From: Planctomycetota bacterium
GTDB taxonomy: Bacteria; Planctomycetota; MHYJ01; WSZJ01; JACPWG01
DNA length: 64,000 nt
Assembly: GCA_016197205.1 (NCBI GenBank)
Contig: JACPWG010000023.1
Location: forward strand, 124,001 to 188,000
Direction of reading: 5' to 3'
Below the pieces are notes generated by a model. That model was not told the DNA's origin. It saw only the letters and a list, made by a program, of their open reading frames with translations, and ran no database searches. Numbering within the stretch: the stretch's first letter is position 1; each line of letters starts with the position of its first letter. The position numbers were made by a program, and so were the translations under genes. This document shows positions 35,269-43,431 of the stretch, in pieces.

Positions 35269-38063
35269 GCGCCCAGGTGGACCTGGACCTTGTCCAGGAA
35301 CTGGGTGAACGTGTCTCCCTCGCTCCAGTCCGGGCAAATCTCCTCCACGGTCTGCCAGCCGAGCCGGCGATAGCTTTCGAATTGGGCTTCGCTGAACCAT
35401 TGGTCGGCCGTGGATTCGTGCGGGAAGGCGGGATGCTGGGCGGCATAGGCAAGGACGTCGCGAGGTTCGTTGTTTCTGAGGCACGGCTTCACGTACAGGA
35501 GTCGACCATAGTCGCCGAGGTCGTCCCTGTGCAACCTGGCCAGGGCGCAGCGCTTTCCCGGTTTCGCGGGGTCCTTTTCGAGCTGGAGCTTGTCGAAGCG
35601 GATCGAAACGCCGAGATCGACCCGCGCTTTCTGGGTGAGATTGGCCAGGTCCTCGAATTGAAACGAGTCCGCCGACTCGCAGCCGCTGTCCACGACGAGA
35701 AGCTCGGAGCAGCCGCGGGCGAGCATTTCATAGACGGCGAGGTTTTCGAAATGCGCACCGTCGGAGAGAAGGACCCAATCGGCGTCGGCGGTGGTCATTC
35801 CCAGCGCCTCTTTTGCGAGAAGAAGCATGCCGTTGGACGGATTGGAGCTCTTCCAGGTTTCCGGGCCGCTCTTTGGATTTCCCAGCCACCAACCCAGTCG
35901 CGCATTGAACAGGGTCATGAGCAGGGTGAGCAGGGGCGAGGAATTGAAGCCCATGTTGGGGCTCGCAGCCGCGCCGGATATCGCCAGGGCCTTGCCCAGG
36001 GAGATGCCGTCGTCCTTCCCTGCGTAGCTATCTGACGGGCGATAGCCGAGTTTGCGAGAACCGGCAGCGAAGGGGGAGATCGTGAAGGGGGCGGCTTTTC
36101 GGTCCTGCCAGGCGAGATCGCCACCGCCAACGAGGTTCAACGTCGTGTTCAGTACATGAAGCGGCCGCTGCCTTCGCAAGGCGCACATCGGCAGGTTGTC
36201 GTCGGGGCACAAGCCGATGAAAGGGAGGGGCTTTCGGTTGCGATTGGAGGCCCCGAGATACGCGCGAACGAGCCTGCTTCCATACATGGAATTGAGCGAA
36301 TACTGGTTCACGCCGAGGGCAGGGCTCAAGAGGAACAGCACGAGCACCAGGGTCGCGGCGAGGCCCAGGAGGAGGGGCAGGGTCGTCTGCCTGAGGATTT
36401 CCTGGTGCCAACCGACGGTCCAAGGGGAACCCAGGGGAATGGCGAGGCCGGACGGCAGCAGGGAAAACATGGACGACAGCACGCGGTCCGTCAGCAGGAC
36501 GATGCCCGTGAGGAGGACGACGATGAAAACCGCAGCGCCGATTTTCGCGATCGCGCCCAGGATCGCGGCGCCCCAGTCTTGATTGTGGGAAGTCGGCGGC
36601 TTGGCCGCGGTGTGGGTACTGAAGCCTAGCCAGGCGGACAGGATCCCGCCCATGCCTCCGGCGACCGCGGCGGCTCCCTTGGCCCAATCGTGAAGGAGGC
36701 TGAACCCGTGCGGCCCAAACAGCACAAGCCCTAGATAGGCGACGCCACCGAGGATGAGAATCCACATCCACCCGCTCGCCCGAGCCCAGGCTTCCCGATC
36801 GTCTTCCCCACTGTACTTCGTCAGCAAGCCGACGTAGAGCGTCTGGCAAAACACGAAAATGAGTCCGAGCAGCGGCGCGGCGAAAGCGGCATACAGGGCG
36901 GGATGGTCCTGGGGCCGGGGGAACAGAGAAGTTGCCGCGACCCAAAGGAGGCTGCCGGAGAGCAGTCCGGTTCCCGCCACGGTGAGGACCTCACGGAATA
37001 CGCTTTTTTCAGACGGGCGGATTGCGGGAGGACGCGGAGGGGCGGCGATTGCCGGTTCTCCGGGAGGACGCCCGAGCTCGAACTGCGTGAGCCCCGGGAG
37101 ATAGCGCGACAGATTGAAAAGCAGGCCGAAGAGCAGGAAGCCGACGAGGCTCGCCGGCGCCGGGGTCATTAGGCGGTACCAGGCCCAGTAAAGCGTCAAC
37201 AGAAGGGAGGACAGCATCATGGGCACAAGAAAGTGGACAAGGAAGTCCTCTTGTCCACGTTTGCACCAGGAACGGCTGGGATGGGAGCCCCGGATGTAGC
37301 CAAGCGCCGCGGCGCCGCTCAGAAAAGCGCCGGCCAGAGACGCCCAGAGGGCAAATTCGGAGGCGAGGGGCGCATCGCCGTTTGCGACCGGCCACGTGAT
37401 CAGCGTGAACAGGAAGCGGGGGGGAAGAAGCGCGAGGAGCAGGAGCGGGAGGAAGAGAAGCCAGTTCAGCGTGAGATTTCGGAGGACCGTGGCCACCAAG
37501 GTCCAGGTGTCGGCGGACAACAGGCCCGCGCGAGGAGTCATGAAGCGGCTGTAGGATCGGAGCCAGTGCACCTCGCGGGCCTCCGCGGTCGGGTCAGGAA
37601 CGGTTGCGGTCGGAGGCGGCGGTGGGGTTGCGGCCGTCCCCACGGCCGGTGCTTGGGCTGCGGCTGTGTGCCTGTGCAGGCCCGGAAAGGGGTCAGGTCG
37701 AGTCGCAAGCCTGCCGAACACGGGTTCTGCCCTGCCGCCGTCGCGTTGGATCAACGCGGAGAGCCAACTGCCGATGTACCCGCCCCCGGATACCGTCGAC
37801 AGGTAGTCGAACTGAGGCATGAGTTTTTTTTGCGCGAGGTTTTGGATGACGCCCAACGCGAAAGTGGCGCTCCGGATGCCGCCCCCGGACAGACAAAGGG
37901 CGATGAAGGGCCGCTGCGGGTCCGGCGGAGCATCCCCCCGCAGTCCCCGGATGGCCTCGTGTTCCTGTGCGAGGACCAGTTCGAAAGCGAAGGGCGGAAC
38001 AGCATGCGGATCCGTCGGCGGCTTCATGGTCTTCGGAGGAGGCGTCGGAGGGGCGTCAGGCAT
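35262..38063 (-). CDS. Patatin-like phospholipase with multi-helix membrane insert
   Basis: A 933-residue protein in which a patatin fold is split by a membrane domain. The oxyanion motif is SGGGIRSATFALG (59-71). The nucleophile lies in STVSGGGYIG (89-98), the form GxSxG takes in this family. The catalytic Asp is D768 in SDGAHFENLAVYEML, the counterpart of the patatin DGG/DGA motif. Between them lie roughly ten hydrophobic segments (about 195-600). Patatins hydrolyse acyl esters of phospholipids, so this one is probably embedded in the cytoplasmic membrane. GC content is lower than in neighbouring genes. The start at 38063 lacks a ribosome site, and ATG at residue 13 is possible. Confidence 0.85.
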   Translation of the reverse strand: MPDAPPTPPPKTMKPPTDPHAVPPFAFELVLAQEHEAIRGLRGDAPPDPQRPFIALCLSGGGIRSATFALGVIQNLAQKKLMPQFDYLSTVSGGGYIGSWLSALIQRDGGRAEPVFGRLATRPDPFPGLHRHTAAAQAPAVGTAATPPPPPTATVPDPTAEAREVHWLRSYSRFMTPRAGLLSADTWTLVATVLRNLTLNWLLFLPLLLLALLPPRFLFTLITWPVANGDAPLASEFALWASLAGAFLSGAAALGYIRGSHPSRSWCKRGQEDFLVHFLVPMMLSSLLLTLYWAWYRLMTPAPASLVGFLLFGLLFNLSRYLPGLTQFELGRPPGEPAIAAPPRPPAIRPSEKSVFREVLTVAGTGLLSGSLLWVAATSLFPRPQDHPALYAAFAAPLLGLIFVFCQTLYVGLLTKYSGEDDREAWARASGWMWILILGGVAYLGLVLFGPHGFSLLHDWAKGAAAVAGGMGGILSAWLGFSTHTAAKPPTSHNQDWGAAILGAIAKIGAAVFIVVLLTGIVLLTDRVLSSMFSLLPSGLAIPLGSPWTVGWHQEILRQTTLPLLLGLAATLVLVLFLLSPALGVNQYSLNSMYGSRLVRAYLGASNRNRKPLPFIGLCPDDNLPMCALRRQRPLHVLNTTLNLVGGGDLAWQDRKAAPFTISPFAAGSRKLGYRPSDSYAGKDDGISLGKALAISGAAASPNMGFNSSPLLTLLMTLFNARLGWWLGNPKSGPETWKSSNPSNGMLLLAKEALGMTTADADWVLLSDGAHFENLAVYEMLARGCSELLVVDSGCESADSFQFEDLANLTQKARVDLGVSIRFDKLQLEKDPAKPGKRCALARLHRDDLGDYGRLLYVKPCLRNNEPRDVLAYAAQHPAFPHESTADQWFSEAQFESYRRLGWQTVEEICPDWSEGDTFTQFLDKVQVHLGAP

Positions 38064-38625
38064 GGCCCGGCAGTTCCAAAGCGAGACCGTTGTGTGCGGG
38101 AAAGGGCCAGGAGCGGCGAAGTGTCCGCATCGCGGCTAAGGCTTCGGTAAATGCCACGCGGGGCCATTGGAATTGCCGCAGCGGAGGTCTCTTAAGCAGT
38201 TTCCATCGTCCTTGTCAAGGAGTGCCTGTGTGCCCCGGCTTCGGGCGCAGGCCCCGCGTGACCGGGAATCCACGGCCGGTCGGGGGAACTCGGACGCATG
38301 CTCGCGGCGGGAGGGGAGGTGACGGCCGCAATGAGCTTCGCGATCGCGCCGGGAAGCGCGTTGGCGCGCGGTCGCCGCCGGCCCCATCGAAGACGCGCGC
38401 TGCGGACGGTGCGAACGGGCGCAAGAGCAACTCCCGGCTCTTGATCGTTCTTGCTTGGGCCCTCACGGACGAGTAAGATCACGCGCGCGGATCGTGACGC
38501 GGCCGGCAACCGCCCGCCGGCTCACGCCCCAGGCATGGCGCGGACGGTGGCCGCATCCAAAGGCACAAGCCGCAAATGAAACCGAACCTACCGAACAAAT
38601 TCGCGTGCGCGGGGAACTACGACTC
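38064..38625. other. Divergent intergenic region
   Basis: A gap of 562 bases between the divergent patatin and glycosyltransferase genes. I saw no repeat family, gene or convincing promoter in it. Frames across it are short and of shadow type. Confidence 0.4.
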
Positions 38626-40491
38626 ATGTCCGATGCCCCGGCCGCTTCGCCCGCGACGCTAGAACCACTCCCGCCGCCCGCGCCCGCCGCGCCGCCCACG
38701 GCGCCGCGCGGTCCCTCCCCCTTCCTCCCCGGCCTGCTGCTCCTCCTCTACGCCACGCTCGCGGTCTCGTCGATGAAGGACAAGGTCGCCACCTACGACG
38801 AGGGAGGGCACCTCGCGGCCGGCTACAGCTACCTGGCGACCGGCGACTTCCGGATCAGCACCGCGCACCCTCCGCTCCCCCTGCTGTGGGCCGCGCTTCC
38901 CCTGCTGCCGCTCCAGCCGCGGCTCAGTACGCAGTGGGAAGAGTGGCGGTCCGCGCGGCAGTACGAATTCGCGTACCGCTTTTTTTACCACGCCGGGAAC
39001 GACGCCGACCAACTCCTCTTCCGCGGCCGGTGCATGATCGTGCTGCTCGGGACGCTGCTGGCGGCGGCGGTCTGGTTCGTCGCGCGCCTCCTGCTCGGCC
39101 CGTGGCCCGCCCTCGCGGCCCTGGCCCTCGCGTGCCTGTCCCCCGACCTCCTCGCCCACGGGCAGCTCGTGACCACCGACGTGCCGATGAGCCTCTTTTT
39201 TTTCATGGCCTGCGCCGCCTTCCGGGCCTGCACGCGGCGGCTGACGCTCGCGCGGGCGCTGGGGACGGGTCTGCTCGCGGGGCTCACGCTGTCGGTCAAG
39301 CTCACCGGCGCGCTCCTCGTCCCCGTCTTCCTGCTCCTCGCCGCGCTCGCCGTCGCCGACCCGCGCCCCTGGATGGTCTCGTGGTTGCCCCGGCGCACCC
39401 CGGTCGAGGTCCCCTCGCGCCGGCTGCGCGCCCTGCATGCCGCCGGCCTCTTCTTCCTTTGCGGCTTTGTCGCCTACGTCGTCGTGTGGGCCGCGTACGG
39501 CTTCCGGTACGCGGCCTCCCCGCCGCCGAACGGGGCGGCGGATGCCACGCTGCTCTGGAAGGGCCTCGACCCGGTCGACAGCGTGCTCGATCGCGGGGCG
39601 GTTGCCGCGCGCGAGCTCAAGCTCTTTCCGGAGGGGTATGCGAACATCTTCCTCATCCTGCTCCGCACCGGCTGGAACCGGCCCTCGTTCCTCTGCGGCG
39701 AGCTGCGGCGCGGCGGCTTCTGGTACTACTTTCTCGTGACTTTCGCCCTGAAGACGCCGATTCCCGTGCTGCTCCTGCTCGCGGGCGGACTCGCGGCGGC
39801 AGGGAAGGGCTGGGGCTTTCGCTCGCGCTGGGACGCGGCGGCGCTTCTCGTGCCGGTCCTGGTCTACGGCGGCGTGTGCCTCAACGCGCGTCTCAACATC
39901 GGCCACCGCCACCTGCTGCCGATCTACCCGTTCCTCTTCGTCGCGGCGGCCGCGGCGATCGGCGCGGCCTGGCGCTCGGGCAGGCGCGCGCTCCGGCTCG
40001 GGGCCGCGGGCCTCCTGCTCTGGGTTCTCGTCGAAACGCTCGGGGTCTATCCCCATTTCCTCGCCTACTTCAATCCGTTCGCCGGCGGCCCGGACGGCGG
40101 CTGGCGCTACCTCGTCGACTCGAACCTCGATTGGGGCCAGGACCTGAAGGGGCTCAGGAAGTGGCTCGACGCGCGGAGCGAGGACCCGCGCTTCGCGCAG
40201 CCGGTGCTCTGCTATTTCGGGTTCGCCGACCCCGACTACTACGGCCTACCCCGCACGCGGCTCGTCGGCGCGACCGCCGTGAAGGACCCGTCGGCCATCC
40301 TGCCGATCGGTCCCCTCCCGCCGGGCACGATCGTGGCCGTGAGCGCGACCCACCTGCAACGGCAGTACTACAAACCCGGGGCGCCGGCGGCCCGGTATCT
40401 CTTCGAGCTTTTCGACGCCCTGCGCGACGAGCAGCCGCTCGACAAGATCGGGTACTCGATTTTTATTTACGAGGTGCCGCCGAAGCGGTAG
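38626..40491 (+). CDS. GT39-type membrane glycosyltransferase
   Basis: A 621-residue polytopic protein of the ArnT/PMT superfamily (PMT_2-type), which transfers sugars from a polyprenyl-phosphate donor on the outer face of the membrane. The first luminal loop has the typical acidic motif and PP pair: ATYDEGGHLAAGYSYL, then GDFRISTAHPPLPLLWA. About eleven hydrophobic segments follow. A large C-terminal soluble part contains YLVDSNLDWGQDLKGL, a motif typical of the bacterial branch of this family. The start at 38626 is chosen because upstream codons are unlike coding sequence; the ribosome site is weak. It precedes a TPR protein by 82 bases on the same strand. Acceptor unknown. Confidence 0.85.
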   Translation: MSDAPAASPATLEPLPPPAPAAPPTAPRGPSPFLPGLLLLLYATLAVSSMKDKVATYDEGGHLAAGYSYLATGDFRISTAHPPLPLLWAALPLLPLQPRLSTQWEEWRSARQYEFAYRFFYHAGNDADQLLFRGRCMIVLLGTLLAAAVWFVARLLLGPWPALAALALACLSPDLLAHGQLVTTDVPMSLFFFMACAAFRACTRRLTLARALGTGLLAGLTLSVKLTGALLVPVFLLLAALAVADPRPWMVSWLPRRTPVEVPSRRLRALHAAGLFFLCGFVAYVVVWAAYGFRYAASPPPNGAADATLLWKGLDPVDSVLDRGAVAARELKLFPEGYANIFLILLRTGWNRPSFLCGELRRGGFWYYFLVTFALKTPIPVLLLLAGGLAAAGKGWGFRSRWDAAALLVPVLVYGGVCLNARLNIGHRHLLPIYPFLFVAAAAAIGAAWRSGRRALRLGAAGLLLWVLVETLGVYPHFLAYFNPFAGGPDGGWRYLVDSNLDWGQDLKGLRKWLDARSEDPRFAQPVLCYFGFADPDYYGLPRTRLVGATAVKDPSAILPIGPLPPGTIVAVSATHLQRQYYKPGAPAARYLFELFDALRDEQPLDKIGYSIFIYEVPPKR

Positions 40492-40573
40492 TGTCGGGGC
40501 GCCAAGGCGAGCCCCCCGGCCCCCGGGCCGCGCTCCGGCCCGCAGCCTTCGCCCCTTTGGAGGCAGGAACATC

Positions 40574-41791
40574 GTGCGACCTGCTCGTGCGCGCCGGCCG
40601 GCCCCGGCTTTCGTTCTCGTCTCGGCCCTCCTCGCGACGCCGGTGCTCGCGTGCCTGTGGGACTACGACACGCTCCGGATGGAGCGCCGGCGCTTCCCCA
40701 GCGCGCTGGAGTTGATCACCGGCAAATTCCTGCGGCACTCGAAGGAGTTCTACGCCTGGCGCGTGGAGGACCGGCGAAAGAAGCTCGCCGCGAACCCGGG
40801 CGACCCGGCCCTGCTCGATGACCTCGCGGTCGCGCTCGAGAAGACCGGCGAGCACGAGAAGGCCATCGAAACGCTCCTGCCCCAGGCCGAGAAGACTCCC
40901 GACCGGTACGAGACGATGGCGAATCTCGGGACGTTCCACTTGCACGCGGGGCGCTTCGACAAGGGACTGGAGTACATCGAACAGGCCATCAAGATCAATC
41001 CGCAGGCGCACTTCGGCCGCGAGCTCTACCAGAAGCTCCTGGTCGAGTACGTGCAGGATCCGGGCCGCCGGGAGGACGTGGTGAACCGCGACCGGAAGCC
41101 GGGACCGCTGACGCTCCCGCTATCGCTCGCGGAGCGCGGGCGTTTCGGCCATGGTCCCAGCTTCGCCCACTTCGTGCTCGAAAAGCGCGGGCTCGGCGAG
41201 CGCGACGAAGCGGGGCAAAGCGAAATGAAGGCCGCCATCGGAGGCGTGCTGGGGATGATGAAGTTCGGGACCCACGACGCGCCGGTCCTCCTGGAGGCGC
41301 TCGGCGATCTCCTGATGTGCGCGCCCGGCTACGACGATGCGAAGCAGCTCGCCGCACGCGCCTTTCTGCGGGCCGCCCGCGGCGCCGAGGAGCCCGCGGC
41401 GAAGACCGCTTATCGAGAAATGGCGGGGCGCGCGCTTCAGATGCAGACCTCCGGCCGCGGGGAGGAGAAGCAGCTCCGCTTGGAGCAGCTTGAGAAGGAC
41501 TTCGAGCTGGAGCTGGCGGACGCGGCCGCGTGGTACGACGGGGTGAAGCAGGACGAATTGCGCTGGCTCCGGGAGGGAGCGGACCCGGAGGCGGAGTTCG
41601 CGCGGAAGTACTACAGCGAGCCGGAGGCCCTGAACACGTCCCCTTGGTGGCCGTTCAGCCGGCTGGAGACGGAGGGCTACGCGCTCTTCGGACTGGCCAT
41701 TTTCGCGGTGGTGGCAAAGGTGGTGTCGGACGTGCGGCGGCTGCGGCGGCAGGCGCGGGAGCAGGCGCAGGAACAGAGGAAGCGCCGCTGA
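40574..41791 (+). CDS. Exported TPR protein with C-terminal membrane anchor
   Basis: A 405-residue protein. A signal peptide (about 1-27, ending VLACLWD) is followed by FPSALELITGKFLRHS, then TPR units (about 70-150: ALLDDLAVALEKTGEHEKAI, then YETMANLGTFHLHAGRFDKG). A helical domain follows. A hydrophobic segment near 375-392 (YALFGLAIFAVVAKVVSDV) is followed by a strongly basic tail, fitting a C-terminal anchor with cytoplasmic end. GTG start with GGAGG upstream. It is probably co-transcribed with the glycosyltransferase, which suggests a joint role at the cell surface, but no reaction can be assigned. Confidence 0.75.
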   Translation: MRPARARRPAPAFVLVSALLATPVLACLWDYDTLRMERRRFPSALELITGKFLRHSKEFYAWRVEDRRKKLAANPGDPALLDDLAVALEKTGEHEKAIETLLPQAEKTPDRYETMANLGTFHLHAGRFDKGLEYIEQAIKINPQAHFGRELYQKLLVEYVQDPGRREDVVNRDRKPGPLTLPLSLAERGRFGHGPSFAHFVLEKRGLGERDEAGQSEMKAAIGGVLGMMKFGTHDAPVLLEALGDLLMCAPGYDDAKQLAARAFLRAARGAEEPAAKTAYREMAGRALQMQTSGRGEEKQLRLEQLEKDFELELADAAAWYDGVKQDELRWLREGADPEAEFARKYYSEPEALNTSPWWPFSRLETEGYALFGLAIFAVVAKVVSDVRRLRRQAREQAQEQRKRR

Positions 41792-41902
41792 CGCCGGCCC
41801 CGGCGCGATCGCGGTCGCCGGAGGGACGGACACGAGGTCCGCCCCTCCGACGGGACGCACAGGCTGGAGCGGGGCGGAAACCCGTCGATCCGCGAGGGGA
41901 GA

Positions 41903-42835
41903 CTATTTGCCGGCTTCCGCGTCGTCGGCGTCCTTGCCTTCCGCGTCCGCCTTCTTCTCGGTTTTCTGCTTCGCGCGCTCCGCGCCGACTTCCACGGCCT
42001 TCTCCTTGGCCTTTGCGATGAGGCCCTTCGCGACCGAACCGGGCAGGATGAACTCCCCGCCGCCGCCCCCGCGCAGGCCGGCGGCCAGGCCGCCGAACCC
42101 CCGGCCGCCGCCGCGCCCGCCGCCGCCCCGGCTCGCGCGCGCCTCCTCGAGCCGGGTGGTATCCGGGATCATCGTCAGCACGCCCACCACCTGCCCGGTC
42201 AGCTTGAAGACCGGCAGCCCCACGCCGCCCAAGCGGCCGTCGACCATCCAGGCCTTGCGCGGCTTCTCGATGTCCCCGCTCACCCGCGCGGTCTCGAAGT
42301 AGGGCGCGTAGTCGTACCCTTTGGTCTGCCGCGCGACGGCGGCGACCCACTGGCCCATCGACGTGTCCGCGGACGTGCCGAAGTCGATCGCGGTCAGCTT
42401 CCGGTCCGCGAGGTCCTCGAGCTGCAGAAACGCGAGCCCGACCTTCGAGTCGGTCGCGGCGAGGAAAGCGCCGTATTCCTTGTCCTCCCGGCCGATGATC
42501 ACCTTGATGTCGGTCGCCGTGATCTTGAGCTGGACGTCGCCGCCGCCGCCCGCCAGGTCGCCGCCGGAGTCCCCAGCCAGCCCGGCGCTGGGCAGCATCA
42601 CCAGCCCGCCCGCGTCCACGACCACGCCGTGCCGGTCGATCCGCGACTCGTTGTCGCGGCTCTGACCGCCCATGGACAGCTCGGTCTTGAGCACCAGCTT
42701 CACCGTCACGATCGTCGGCGCGTACTTTTCAACAAGGGCCGTGAGCTGGTCGCCCGACTCGTCCGCGCACGCGGGCAAGGCGGACGCACCCGCAAGGGCG
42801 AAGGCGAGCAGGGCGACCAGGACAAGTCTCTTCAT
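41903..42835 (-). CDS. Exported trypsin-fold protein lacking catalytic serine
   Basis: A 310-residue protein with a signal peptide (about 1-24, ending PACADE). The body resembles DegP/HtrA-type S1 proteases: APTIVTVKLVLK, then HGVVVDAGGLVMLPS (cf. GSGVVIDxxGYILTN), then a strand with DSKVGLAFLQLE (cf. DxxxDLALLK) and finally GLPVFKLTGQVVGVLTM (cf. GGPLVNxxGxVVGI). The GNSGG serine loop reads GRLGGVG, so the serine is lost, and the catalytic His is not in place either. A Gly-rich loop (about 240-265) and an acidic-basic charged tail (KAKEKAVEVGAERAKQKTEK onward) follow. It is probably a binding protein with a protease fold. Start at 42835 has GGAG upstream; ATG at 42847 is possible. Confidence 0.7.
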   Translation of the reverse strand: MKRLVLVALLAFALAGASALPACADESGDQLTALVEKYAPTIVTVKLVLKTELSMGGQSRDNESRIDRHGVVVDAGGLVMLPSAGLAGDSGGDLAGGGGDVQLKITATDIKVIIGREDKEYGAFLAATDSKVGLAFLQLEDLADRKLTAIDFGTSADTSMGQWVAAVARQTKGYDYAPYFETARVSGDIEKPRKAWMVDGRLGGVGLPVFKLTGQVVGVLTMIPDTTRLEEARASRGGGGRGGGRGFGGLAAGLRGGGGGEFILPGSVAKGLIAKAKEKAVEVGAERAKQKTEKKADAEGKDADDAEAGK

Positions 42836-43431
42836 GAGGTGCTCCATCGTTGGTGGGAGGCCGCGAGGGTGGGAAGGGCGGTCCGGGACCGCCGCTTTCA
42901 GGGCCCTTCCATAGCTTTCGAGGGGCGGAAAGTCAAGACGATACGCCGTCCCCGCCCTCCACGAGCTCGGTGACTTCCACCCGGGCAGTCCCATCGGTGC
43001 AGGGCGGAAGCCCTGCACCACAAGGGCTCGTGGCCGTCGGAGGAGCACACGGACTCGTGGGGCTTCAATCTAGGTTCTGTGGGTTCTTGGTGGCTCTCGC
43101 GGCCCCGACCCGCCTCGAAAGCCTGGGGGTGGAGAACGAAGGCTCAATTCTCAATGAGCAAGGTTCAAGCAATGCTCAAGACTCCATGCTCAACGCCTTA
43201 TTCGCGTGCGTGACCGAATCTCCGGAAATCCGCTGAGGAACCAGGTCTGGAAAGATCGGCGTTGGGGGCTCCGTCCTCTCTGAGCCTTGAACCTTGAGTC
43301 TTGATTGAGCCTTGTTCATTGAGCCTTGAAAATTTGAATCCGCGACGCACCCACAGGATCGATGTTGAAGCCCCACTAGGTTGCCGCTTCCCACAGTCCG
43401 GCCACGCGCCCCCCTCGCCACGCGCCCCCCC
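42836..43431. repeat. Long gap with a copy of the CAGGGC/GCCCTG repeat
   Basis: A gap of 596 bases. At about 42970-43035 lies a copy of the longer repeat first seen at about 2760-2826, including CAGGGCGGAAGCCCTG and ACCACAAGGGCTCGTGG. At about 43140-43340 there is AT-richer sequence with many CTTGA/TCAAG words (GAGCCTTGAACCTTGAG and similar), which form weak stems. No gene was recognised. Confidence 0.55.
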
